Assembly: GCA_937906165.1 (NCBI GenBank)
Contig: CALCYA010000138.1
Location: 1 to 7,635 of the forward strand
Source: an uncultured Bacteroidales bacterium
GTDB taxonomy: Bacteria > Bacteroidota > Bacteroidia > Bacteroidales > Bacteroidaceae
DNA length: 7,635 bases
Direction: 5' to 3'
The position numbers and the translations under genes were made by a program. Below, one piece after another: positions 1 to 5,965 of the stretch (positions are counted from its first letter, which is position 1; each line of letters opens with the position of its first letter). The notes under the pieces were generated by a model, which saw only the letters and a list, made by a program, of their open reading frames with translations, was not told the DNA's origin and ran no database searches.

Positions 1-119
1 GGCTAAAAAGACTAAAAGGGCAAAAAGGAAAAGCAATTAAGGTATACTTCCCTTTATGCCCTTTAAGGCCTTGGTCATTGCTGCACCCGGGCCTTTCAAT
101 GCTTACTCGCTCCCTTATC
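1..119. other. non-coding 3' flank of the acetyltransferase gene
   Basis: No credible gene is visible here. The segment contains an imperfect inverted repeat, with arms at about 15-33 (aaagggcaaaaaggaaaag) and 47-64 (cttccctttatgcccttt). It lies directly downstream of the minus-strand acetyltransferase stop, so it could act as a transcription terminator for that gene. The stem is A/T-rich with bulges and there is no clean T run on the minus strand after it, so this is weak. The palindromes aaggcctt (65-72) and cccggg (88-93) are probably chance. Confidence 0.3.
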
Positions 120-740
120 TTACTTTATTGAATCAATGGTCTCCTGTAGTCTCTTAAGGAAATTTGCTGCGTGGCCGCCGTCCATCTGTACATGGTGGAA
201 CTGGAATGAGATGGGTAGGGTGTACCTGAACCATCCTTTGCGGTATTTGCCCCACATTAGCATCGGGTTACTGAACAACTCTGTATACTGGTTTGTAACT
301 GAGTCCAGTTCTGTGGCAACCATAGCCGATGTACCAACAATCATATGCTCTTCATTGAATATGCTTCTGCATTCATTGCTTGCCGCTTTGGTGAGAGTGG
401 TGTAGTCGGCATTGAACTGCCCGATATTCTCATTGAATGGAATGTCACAGGAGTTTATTCCGCCTTTGCTGTTGTTGACGATTACGTTTATTGCAATGCT
501 GTCATATCTGAACAGTTTCTCTTTTTCGGGCAGTGTGTAGAACTCTTCTATCTGGCTTGCTGCTTTGCCTATGCACCAGCAGAGCAGCATATTGAGCTTC
601 TGTCCTTTCCTTTTGCTTGTTCTGCAAATTTGTGTGATGTCAAAGGTCTTTGTGAGTGTAACCATTGGCATCGGGGATTTCATCCATAGGTTGTATGCCT
701 CTTCGCGGTTGCTTTCTTGTGGGGTGATTTCCTGTTTCAT
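120..740 (-). CDS. CatA-like (chloramphenicol acetyltransferase fold) O-acetyltransferase
   Basis: This 206-residue protein has the length and layout of the trimeric type A chloramphenicol acetyltransferases (about 210-220 residues), cytoplasmic enzymes that move acetyl from acetyl-CoA to a hydroxyl. The signature is QFHHVQMDGGH at residues 180-190. In the family the second His (H183 here) is the general base and the Asp four residues later (D187) is structural. The stretch before it, from NPMLMWGKYRKG through TLPISF, also follows the family pattern. The start is ATG at 738-740, shortly downstream of a strong promoter, and the stop is TAA at 120-122. It is transcribed separately from the terminase gene upstream. 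The signature departs from classical CAT (F, V and G where L/I/V, S/A and F/Y are usual), and the serine that helps bind chloramphenicol seems to be Leu in an ungapped alignment made by eye. I am confident of the fold, but resistance activity is uncertain and another acceptor is possible. Confidence 0.88.
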   Translation of the reverse strand: MKQEITPQESNREEAYNLWMKSPMPMVTLTKTFDITQICRTSKRKGQKLNMLLCWCIGKAASQIEEFYTLPEKEKLFRYDSIAINVIVNNSKGGINSCDIPFNENIGQFNADYTTLTKAASNECRSIFNEEHMIVGTSAMVATELDSVTNQYTELFSNPMLMWGKYRKGWFRYTLPISFQFHHVQMDGGHAANFLKRLQETIDSIK

Positions 741-768
741 TGTCTGTGTGTTATTTGGGAGTCTGTTG

Positions 769-799
769 CAAATATAGTCTGATTTTGCTATCCAGCAAA
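769..799 (-). promoter_or_regulatory. Bacteroidetes-type promoter of the acetyltransferase gene
   Basis: On the minus strand a -33 box TTTG (796-799) is followed after exactly 19 nt by a -7 box TATATTTG (769-776). This matches the Bacteroidetes primary-sigma consensus TTTG-N19/21-TAnnTTTG. Transcription should start near 760-764, giving a leader of about 20-25 nt before the ATG at 740. It lies in the 96-bp gap after the terminase stop, so the acetyltransferase has its own promoter. Confidence 0.75.
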
Positions 800-822
800 G
801 CTTACTTATATATAATGCAGCA

Positions 823-850
823 AGGCCGACATCTTTTCAGATGCTGGCCT
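823..850 (-). terminator. hairpin at the terminase stop codon, possible terminator
   Basis: Arms 823-833 (aggccgacatc) and 840-850 (gatgctggcct) form an 11-bp stem with one mismatch and one G-T pair around a 6-nt loop (834-839). The terminase TGA stop (837-839) falls in this loop. On the minus strand the stem is followed by an AT-rich stretch but no real T run, so an intrinsic terminator is only possible. It separates the phage cassette from the independently promoted acetyltransferase gene. Confidence 0.4.
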
Positions 851-2828
851 CGCTTATTATGCGGTGTTTCTTCCTGTTGCCGTTGTCGCTGTGGACGATG
901 CTCGGGAGAGGGTAGTTGTAGCACACCCACACTAATATGGCTGTTGCCATCACGCGGTCGTCGTGATTGCCTTCGATTGCACCCATCTCCTTGCCGTTTT
1001 CCTTGAACTCAAATAGGTCGAATTCAAATGTCGTCTGTAAACATCTTTCAATGTAAAGACCGTCTCTCAATGCTTTGACAAGGAAGTTTATCACCATGGG
1101 CTTTGTTGAGCTGTTGGTGTGGAAGCCCCAGCGGCGCGGACGTCCCTGTCTTATCTCCATCTGCGATGTCCTGCAATAGAGGTTGCTGTATTTGCCGGTA
1201 ATCTCGTTGAGGATGTACTCGAAGTTGTTGCCCTCGGTGCCTTCGGTCTCAAGGGTGTTGGACTCTATCACAAGCAACGCGTTGTTGTAGGCGCGTGCTA
1301 TCTCCACGGCTTTCCAGGCGAGCCTGTCGTGTTCGATATGTCCGTGCCAGCAGGCTGCTATCTCAGGTACTCCGCCATCGGGCATCGCAATCCTGTCGGC
1401 AACGACAATACAGGAGTAGTCCGACTTGTTGCCTGTGCCTCCCACGTCAACCGTCACCACGTAGCGGTCGCGCATATTACAGCTTGCGTCGGGCATGAGC
1501 CACACCGACAGGTTGTTGCCGCTCTCTTTCTCCGCCGCCGTGGCCTCGATGAACTTACTGTTGTTCTTTTCTGTACAAACGATGTCCCCCACAAAAGATG
1601 GTGGGCAACAGCTCTTGCGTGCCTCGTTGACGTAAGATGTCTTGAATACCCTGCGGCCTGTACTCTGGAATGCCTCGTTGGGCGTCGACGGGAATTCGCT
1701 GAAGAGACGCCACTCGTCGGGCAGCTCGCGGCGTTTGTCCCTGTACCATGCTATGGCCTCGAGGGTGGCGCCCAACTCAAATAGGTTACGCTCATATTCG
1801 TCCATGCTCTCAATGAATGAGCCATAATCGGCTTCTTTCAGAGGCTTGCTGTAGAGGTCAATCATGAACCAGGGAATAAATACCGGTGTAAAGTTATTTC
1901 GCAAATTCACAGCGTCGGTCCATGTGCGGTGGAAGAAGTTGCCCACGCCCTTGGCCGTTGACTCGATGACTTTCATGGTGTAGGGTCCGCTGGCTATTGA
2001 ACCGAAGATGGATTGCACCAGGTCTTCGGGCTTGCGCCCTTGAGTCGCTTTCCACAGTCCCACCTCGGTGAGATGCGCCATGCTGATATCCTCGCTGCGC
2101 AACGAGTCGGGCTTCTGTGCCGAGCCAAGAGAGTATCGGCTGTTGCTCCAGCTGATGACACGCGTCTTCTGCGCTCCCTGGTAAGGCGATGTGGTGAGCT
2201 TCTTGCCGCCTGTCGCCCATTGCGGATAGCGCGCGATGACCTTCGCGAGCATTCCTGCCACTATGGACGATTGCTTCTCGATATCGCCGCAGATGACGCT
2301 GTTCCAGTTGCGCCGGTGCACAAGCTGTATCCACAGCATGTAAAGCTGTGTGAGTGTGCTTCCTCCCCACTGGCGCGCCTTCAGCAGTATTATATCTATG
2401 GGCTTGTTCTGCAACCTGAGGCTCTCCAATGCCTTCAGGTACGCACGTTGCGGGCGGTTGAGGGTAAACGCCGTGTCGCGTCCTTTGCCTTTGTCCGATA
2501 TCGTGGTCATGGTGCGTGCCCAGTATTCAAAGTCGTGGTGTATACGTTTGAGGCAGAACTGTAGCCACAGCTGTATGATGTTGCGGTCGCTCGGCTCCTT
2601 GCCTGTTATCTGACGTATATAACCGTTGGCTCCCAACTGCGACAGTGTGGTGACCGTCTTGTCATTGAGCATGGAGACAGGCAGGTTGATATTCTCTATG
2701 GGGAACCCCTCAAAAGCGGTCCATTGACGCTCTACCGATGTAGAGCCTTCACCGGTGACGGGATTATAAACGGCCGAGATATCTCCCAGCCGTCGGATGT
2801 TCTCTTTTATAATCTGTTCTTTTGTCAT
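837..2828 (-). CDS. phage terminase large subunit (ATPase-nuclease)
   Basis: This 663-residue protein has the two-domain layout of large terminases, the motors that cut concatemeric phage DNA and pump it into the prohead. In the N-terminal ATPase half, a Walker A-like segment LLKARQWGGST lies at 148-158, a hydrophobic strand ending in acid (SMAHLTE, 249-255) fits Walker B, and VIESTAKGVGNFFH (287-300) fits the coupling motif. The C-terminal RNase H-like nuclease shows VDVGGTGNKSDYS (460-472, with D461 and D470), VIESN (520-524, E522) and GNHDDRVMATA (620-630). All catalytic acids expected for this fold seem present and the frame is unbroken, so the gene looks functional. The start ATG (2826-2828) precedes MTKEQIIKEN. 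It follows two small phage-like genes after a 41-bp gap, but no portal or capsid genes lie downstream. Its coding sequence is clearly more GC-rich than the ATPase and RHS-tip genes to the right. Confidence 0.9.
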   Translation of the reverse strand: MTKEQIIKENIRRLGDISAVYNPVTGEGSTSVERQWTAFEGFPIENINLPVSMLNDKTVTTLSQLGANGYIRQITGKEPSDRNIIQLWLQFCLKRIHHDFEYWARTMTTISDKGKGRDTAFTLNRPQRAYLKALESLRLQNKPIDIILLKARQWGGSTLTQLYMLWIQLVHRRNWNSVICGDIEKQSSIVAGMLAKVIARYPQWATGGKKLTTSPYQGAQKTRVISWSNSRYSLGSAQKPDSLRSEDISMAHLTEVGLWKATQGRKPEDLVQSIFGSIASGPYTMKVIESTAKGVGNFFHRTWTDAVNLRNNFTPVFIPWFMIDLYSKPLKEADYGSFIESMDEYERNLFELGATLEAIAWYRDKRRELPDEWRLFSEFPSTPNEAFQSTGRRVFKTSYVNEARKSCCPPSFVGDIVCTEKNNSKFIEATAAEKESGNNLSVWLMPDASCNMRDRYVVTVDVGGTGNKSDYSCIVVADRIAMPDGGVPEIAACWHGHIEHDRLAWKAVEIARAYNNALLVIESNTLETEGTEGNNFEYILNEITGKYSNLYCRTSQMEIRQGRPRRWGFHTNSSTKPMVINFLVKALRDGLYIERCLQTTFEFDLFEFKENGKEMGAIEGNHDDRVMATAILVWVCYNYPLPSIVHSDNGNRKKHRIISEASI

Positions 2829-2869
2829 TTCTGAAGTGAATTAACGGAGTATTAATGTTTTAATCCACT

Positions 2870-3346
2870 CTAAATGCCGGCCAGGTCTGTTGCACGGCGG
2901 CGTATCTTCGTGCTGTTGTAGAATTTTGCGAACAGATGCTGCACGTTGCCATAGAGGCTGTTGCGAAGTGAAATGTTTGTTTGAGCCATCTGTGGCTGAC
3001 GGATAAGCAGCCACTGCATTGTAATCTCGTTGACGAGATAATCCATTATCGCCTGCTTGAGCATAGGCAACAGATGCTCCCGTTCCCTTGTTCCGCTGTC
3101 GAAGATGAATGCCAAGTATTCATCGCCGGATTCGTAGGCAACATAAGGGAAACGGAGCGCAACAGCAGTCACCAGCTCGTTAGCGGCCCTGTCGGCAAAC
3201 ATAAGGAGCAGTTCTTCATCGTCTTTGCTGCTTTGAATGGTGTCGGCGTCAATGTCCTTGCGTTTGGCCGACTCTCCCATATAAAAGTTCCTTAAATCAA
3301 TCTGCTGTTGCAGCTCGTTCCTCTTGATAAGTATTGTGTTTCTCAT
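2870..3346 (-). CDS. small phage-associated protein, paralogue of its upstream neighbour
   Basis: This is a 158-residue soluble protein that I do not recognise by name. It has no signal peptide or membrane segment. The order seen is a short N-terminal beta/charged segment, an acidic helix start (KDDEELLLMFADRA, 41-54), a strand pair around EYLAFIF (76-82), then a long helical region LPMLKQAIMDYLVNEITMQW (93-112) and a basic tail (KIRRR, 147-151). The same order occurs in the 167-residue gene just upstream, whose stop lies 2 bp before this start. It probably sits in one operon with that gene and the large terminase. A small-terminase, head-tail adaptor or other virion-assembly role would fit its position and size, but this is inference. 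The start is ATG at 3344-3346 and the stop is TAG at 2870-2872. Confidence 0.7.
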   Translation of the reverse strand: MRNTILIKRNELQQQIDLRNFYMGESAKRKDIDADTIQSSKDDEELLLMFADRAANELVTAVALRFPYVAYESGDEYLAFIFDSGTREREHLLPMLKQAIMDYLVNEITMQWLLIRQPQMAQTNISLRNSLYGNVQHLFAKFYNSTKIRRRATDLAGI

Positions 3347-3348
3347 AG

Positions 3349-3852
3349 TTATAGTTCAATGATATTGTCTTTGTTGTCGGGGTTCATCATAGGGCGCTGG
3401 CGCACAGCAAGCAGGCTCCGCATTCTTGCCAGCTCGCTGTCGGCCTTTGATGCGTTCTGGTTTGCCTCGTCTGGCTTTACGGTGAGCATCCAGTGTTGCA
3501 GGCTGCGATAGGCTGCAAGGTTCGTGATGGTCGTTTTAAGTGCCTCTATGCTGCTTGCCGGACAGTTGTGGGGTAGTGTGAAGGCTATGCGTATGAGCCT
3601 GTTGTTGTCACCGGCATCGACGAACCTTGCCGAGCAGGGTGACATGAAGCGGTTTATTATGCCCACAGCCTCGTTGATACCCTCGCCGATGAAACCTTGT
3701 ATTATAGCACGGTCGTCGTCTGTCGTTTGCATAATGTCGGTAAAACGTTCCGGCATGCCGGCCTTTGAACGTGCTATAGCAGCATATCCGCTCACCGTCG
3801 CTATGCGCTCCGTTATGTCGCTCTCGTTGATGGTTATTGTAATGTCTTTCAT
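3349..3852 (-). CDS. small phage-associated protein, first gene of the terminase cassette
   Basis: This is a 167-residue protein of unknown function with no signal peptide or membrane segment. It begins MKDITITINESD, then an acidic cluster TDDDRAIIQGF (44-54), a strand RLIRIAF (85-91), helices around IEALKTTITNLAAYRSLQHW (102-121) and a Pro/Asn-rich tail. These landmarks match the following gene in order and spacing (DD cluster, strand, helix ending in W, then a P-A-N-S pattern), so the two look like an old tandem duplication. The ATG at 3850-3852 is preceded on the minus strand by AAAAAAAGAGG, which can serve as a ribosome site. A TAnnTTTG box lies a few bases further upstream, so this should be the first gene of the operon ending with the terminase. 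A DNA-packaging or connector role is only a guess from context. Confidence 0.7.
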   Translation of the reverse strand: MKDITITINESDITERIATVSGYAAIARSKAGMPERFTDIMQTTDDDRAIIQGFIGEGINEAVGIINRFMSPCSARFVDAGDNNRLIRIAFTLPHNCPASSIEALKTTITNLAAYRSLQHWMLTVKPDEANQNASKADSELARMRSLLAVRQRPMMNPDNKDNIIEL

Positions 3853-3865
3853 CCTCTTTTTTTGG

Positions 3866-3873
3866 CAAAGATA
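3866..3873 (-). promoter_or_regulatory. possible -7 box of the terminase-cassette promoter
   Basis: The minus strand reads TATCTTTG here, matching the Bacteroidetes -7 consensus TAnnTTTG, 13 bp before the start codon of the 167-residue gene. No TTTG is present 19-21 nt further upstream, so the -33 element is missing or degenerate. If it is used, the transcript would have a very short leader of only about 5-9 nt. Confidence 0.4.
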
Positions 3874-3936
3874 AATGCAACTACCGTGCTTCAGGTTGCT
3901 GTGTTGACATTTTAATGGAGGTGTTGTGTAATGTGT

Positions 3937-3980
3937 ATTGTCCCGTGTTTAATGTTTTCTCCCCTCCGTCGCTCGCTTTG
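3937..3980. repeat. partial third copy of the 190-bp repeat
   Basis: This segment matches 4192-4233 and the equivalent part of the copy at 5966-6156: attgt, cgtgttt, then a 20-base shared core at 3961-3980 starting cccctccgtc. The match stops sharply at 3980, where the full copies continue with cgcgccacctcc-like sequence and this one runs into an inverted ERSEAS-type module. It appears to be a truncated or interrupted copy. Confidence 0.7.
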
Positions 3981-3987
3981 TTGTTTT

Positions 3988-4180
3988 GAGATCTCTCCTC
4001 CTTACAGTCGTCGAGATGACAGGATTAGATGCTTCGCTTCGCTCCAGCATGACAGTGCTATGATTATTTCTTACGGCTTTGTCATCTCGAGTGAGCGTAG
4101 CGACGAGAGATCTCTTCTCCTTTCAGTCGTCAAGATGACAAGTCCGTGGTTTATGTCATGCTGAAACGTAGTGAAGCATC
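3988..4180. repeat. alternating inverted modules of ERSEAS-type interspersed repeat
   Basis: Two short module types alternate in both orientations. Type A occurs as 3988-4021 (ending cgtcgagatgaca), inverted at about 4078-4114 (tttgtcatctcgagtgagcg onward) and again at about 4107-4140; the last two share the palindrome gagatctc (4107-4114). Type B occurs as 4028-4054 (gatgcttcgc through agcatgaca) and inverted at 4154-4180 (tgtcatgctg through gaagcatc). The type B sequence is the familiar dispersed bacterial repeat whose spurious translation gives peptides such as CHAERSEAS. Folded, the array can make nested cruciforms or RNA hairpins. Its right end is shared with the direct repeat starting at 4129. 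Confidence 0.75.
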
Positions 4181-4232
4181 TTTTTACCTAAATTGTCGTG
4201 TTTGATTTCTTCTCCCCTCCGTCGCTCGCTTT

Positions 4233-4270
4233 GCTCGCGCCACCTCCCCTCACTTGGTGAGTGGCGGAGC
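4233..4270 (+). terminator. hairpin with T run, plus-strand terminator-like
   Basis: The outer arms gctcgcgccac and gtggcggagc, with an inner ctcac-ttg-gtgag (4249-4261), fold into a GC-rich stem. It is followed at 4271 by TTTTTCT on the plus strand, the form of an intrinsic terminator. The second repeat copy keeps the same stem with loop tgt (6085-6097). No plus-strand gene leads into it, so it may protect against antisense transcription or be only part of the repeat. Confidence 0.5.
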
Positions 4271-4285
4271 TTTTTCTAAAACAAG

Positions 4286-4323
4286 ACCTCCAGCACCCAC
4301 TTTACAAAGTGGGTGCTGGAGGT
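4286..4323 (-). terminator. perfect 18-bp hairpin, likely terminator of the ATPase gene
   Basis: Arms 4286-4303 (acctccagcacccacttt) and 4306-4323 are perfectly complementary. On the minus strand the stem is followed by CTTGTTTT, which resembles an intrinsic-terminator tail. It lies about 96 nt after the ATPase stop codon (4419-4421). The matching hairpin in the other repeat copy lies downstream of the lipoprotein gene. Confidence 0.6.
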
Positions 4324-4324
4324 T

Positions 4325-4418
4325 GTTGGAAGTCACATTTAAATGATCGCCCTCAGTATTTGGTGTCTACTCTTGACATCTAATATGTAGATATGGCAAA
4401 ACCATCACATTTTATTGG
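4325..4418. other. 3' flank of the ATPase gene, no feature
   Basis: This is an AT-rich unique sequence between direct-repeat copy 1 and the ATPase stop codon. I see no gene and no notable repeat. It completes the gene-free stretch 3853-4418. Confidence 0.5.
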
Positions 4419-5831
4419 CTATTCTATAAAAAGATCATCAAGGACAACTTCGCTTTGTACGGTTCCGCTGTACATATTCTTTTTTAAGCCGTAGGTGGTT
4501 ACGAATGTTTGATGTATGGCTTTACGTGTTTTGGTTGCAGAACGGAAAATTTCAGCACGCTCTCGCAAGCGTTCATCATATTGTTTGGTGATTTCAAATT
4601 CACTCTGCGAGAACTTCATCTCACAAAGGTTAATAGTTTGGTCTCTGCGATCAATGAGCAGGTTAATTTGTGCTCCTTCACCTTTCCAACCACATATATC
4701 ACTTTGCACACCACTAATGCCCAATTTCTGCTTAATCTGCCGAATATGATGCAGACCCAACTGTTCGAATGAATAACCACTCCAAGCTCTACGAGATGGA
4801 GAGTCAATCATGTTTTGCCAATGGTTTTCATCCTGGCCACGATAACCCTTTACATAGCGAAGGTGGAACAATGTAAACAAGTCTGTTAATTGATATATAG
4901 TTCCTCGCTCTGTCTTTCCGAATGCTGTGTACTGACGGATAAAGTCGCAATCACAGAGGTTTCGGAGTGCTTTTGTCAGGGCTCCACCATCTTCAATTTT
5001 AGTGGTAGCAATGATTTCTGTACGAGTCAGCCCAGATGCCTTATTTGCCAACACTTCGATAATCTGCTTATGTAATGTAGCCTCGTTGAATAGAGAACGG
5101 AACAAGAAATTATACTCTCGTGAAAGTGGAGCATTTTGGACAAAGAAAAGATTATCCACATTTTGTGTCAGGCTCTTGTCTCGTTCAAGCATCTGAAGAT
5201 ACAAAGGAGTGCCGCCAAGAATCATATAACATTCTGCTATCTGGTACCGGTTCCAATTTATCCCTCGTGATATAAGGTATTGTTCTGTCTCATATAATGA
5301 AAATGGAGCGAGATAGATGCTTCGGGTAGTTCTGTTATATAATCCACCTTTGTCCGAAAGGACATTCTCTCGCATCCAAGTGGTAGCACTACCACAAACG
5401 ATAAGTTTCAAGCGATTGTTAGTGGCACCCCAAGAGTTCCAAAAGTATTCAAAGGCTTTAATGAATCGGCTTTTTTGTGTGTCCATCCAAGGTAATTCAT
5501 CAAGGAATACGACAATAGGGCTGTTTCCATCTATTGATTCTAGATATTCACGCAACTGAGCAAACGCATCAAACCAATCCTTTGCAACTTTCCATTTGTG
5601 ACCCGAATAATGCTCTAACTGACGTGTGAACTCACCAAGTTGTTCCTTCTTCGTTCCTTGATAAATACCAGTGGAGTAGAAACTAAACGTATCATTAAAA
5701 TATTGTCTTACCAAATAGGTCTTACCGATACGACGTCTTCCATAAATAGCAATAAGTTCTGGAGACTTTGATTCAATACGCTGACGCAAAATTTCCTGCT
5801 CAGCCTTTCTTCCTATGATAATATCACTCAT
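4419..5831 (-). CDS. AAA+ ATPase of ATPase_2/DUF234-like type with C-terminal PD-(D/E)XK-like region
   Basis: This 470-residue cytoplasmic protein carries Walker A GRRRIGKT (31-38), Walker B IVVFLDELPWMD (106-117, with D111 and E112), a sensor-1-like VCGSATTWM (145-153) and the family segment around YNRTTRSIYLAPFSLYE (165-181). A winged-helix region follows at about 250-300 (TRTEIIATTKI). The C-terminal part has QINLLIDR and INLCEMKFS (388-408), which resemble the PD-(D/E)XK nuclease core with E404 and K406. The usual QID aspartate is Asn (N390). Such proteins are common and multi-copy in Bacteroidales, and their biological role is mostly unknown. I chose ATG at 5829-5831, and the in-frame TTG at 5835-5837 seems less likely. 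The gene stands alone between two direct repeats, with its own probable promoter, and is more AT-rich than the terminase cassette. Functions in defence or mobile-element maintenance are possible but unproven. Confidence 0.88.
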   Translation of the reverse strand: MSDIIIGRKAEQEILRQRIESKSPELIAIYGRRRIGKTYLVRQYFNDTFSFYSTGIYQGTKKEQLGEFTRQLEHYSGHKWKVAKDWFDAFAQLREYLESIDGNSPIVVFLDELPWMDTQKSRFIKAFEYFWNSWGATNNRLKLIVCGSATTWMRENVLSDKGGLYNRTTRSIYLAPFSLYETEQYLISRGINWNRYQIAECYMILGGTPLYLQMLERDKSLTQNVDNLFFVQNAPLSREYNFLFRSLFNEATLHKQIIEVLANKASGLTRTEIIATTKIEDGGALTKALRNLCDCDFIRQYTAFGKTERGTIYQLTDLFTLFHLRYVKGYRGQDENHWQNMIDSPSRRAWSGYSFEQLGLHHIRQIKQKLGISGVQSDICGWKGEGAQINLLIDRRDQTINLCEMKFSQSEFEITKQYDERLRERAEIFRSATKTRKAIHQTFVTTYGLKKNMYSGTVQSEVVLDDLFIE

Positions 5832-5852
5832 GCCCAATCATTTAAGTTTATG

Positions 5853-5860
5853 CAAAGGTA
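5853..5860 (-). promoter_or_regulatory. probable -7 box of the ATPase promoter
   Basis: The minus strand reads TACCTTTG, matching TAnnTTTG, 21 bp before the chosen ATG and thus giving a leader of about 15 nt. No good TTTG is present 19-21 nt upstream (ATAA is found at the 19-nt position). A weak or activator-dependent promoter would fit this. Confidence 0.5.
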
Positions 5861-5882
5861 AACAAAATCTTTTGATTCTTTA

Positions 5883-5913
5883 TCGGTAACCCTATTTTTT
5901 TTTGACTTACCGA
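5883..5913. promoter_or_regulatory. inverted repeat at the ATPase promoter, candidate operator
   Basis: The 7-bp perfect arms tcggtaa (5883-5889) and ttaccga (5907-5913) are separated by 17 bp containing a run of nine T (5895-5903). The left arm begins where the -33 region of the ATPase promoter should lie, so a dimeric regulator bound here could control the gene. The arms are short, so chance cannot be excluded. Confidence 0.3.
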
Positions 5914-5965
5914 CCAAGAATCGTATATACCTGTAAAATGTCACATCTTGTGGAAATAAAAAGCT

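Larger units (their letters stand above)
3853..4128. other. non-coding region built of dispersed-repeat fragments
   Basis: This is the left part of the gene-free stretch 3853-4418, and no believable gene is seen. It holds the presumed start signals of the terminase cassette (3853-3873), then about 60 bp of plain sequence, then a partial copy of the 190-bp repeat (3937-3980), then the first inverted ERSEAS-type modules (from 3988). The only long open frame (3931-4164, plus strand) is a read-through of these repeats. Confidence 0.7.
4129..4324. repeat. direct repeat copy 1, left of the ATPase gene
   Basis: This 196-bp segment recurs at 5966-6156 in the same orientation. Outside the hairpin loops only about three differences are seen by eye (t/c near 4169, one base lost near 4205, c/t near 4235). 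It runs from gtcaagatgaca to ctggaggtt. It includes a type B ERSEAS module, the cccctccgtc core, a hairpin at about 4233-4270 followed by TTTTT on the plus strand, and a perfect 18-bp hairpin at 4286-4323. It sits 94 bp 3' of the ATPase stop codon. Confidence 0.92.

Noticed and set aside
1894..2370. Minus-strand 158-codon open frame inside the terminase gene
   Set aside because: It is a different frame of the same DNA, with a His/Arg/Gln-rich low-sense translation. The terminase frame is continuous through it.
1119..2613. Several plus-strand open frames, the longest 221 and 183 codons (1119-1784 and 2013-2564)
   Set aside because: They lie antisense to the terminase gene, whose full set of motifs is in the other strand. 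Their translations are Arg/Cys/Val-rich with no domain sense, typical of shadow frames in GC-rich coding DNA.
3308..3874. Plus-strand open frames opposite the two small phage genes (3308-3511 and 3524-3874)
   Set aside because: The minus-strand frames have tight operon spacing, a promoter-like box and shared paralogue landmarks. The plus-strand frames have none of these.
3931..4164. Plus-strand 77-codon open frame with the peptide SSERSDERSL
   Set aside because: This is the well-known spurious translation of an interspersed repeat and has no domain or start signal.
5835..5837. TTG start for the ATPase, two codons upstream of ATG
   Set aside because: The ATG at 5829-5831 gives the usual MSDIIIGR start, and TTG starts are rare in this group.
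4332..5946. gtcacat at 4332-4338 and 5940-5946 as target-site duplication of an element carrying the ATPase
   Set aside because: It is only 7 bp, not at the repeat boundaries, no terminal inverted repeats or transposase are present, and a chance match is likely.
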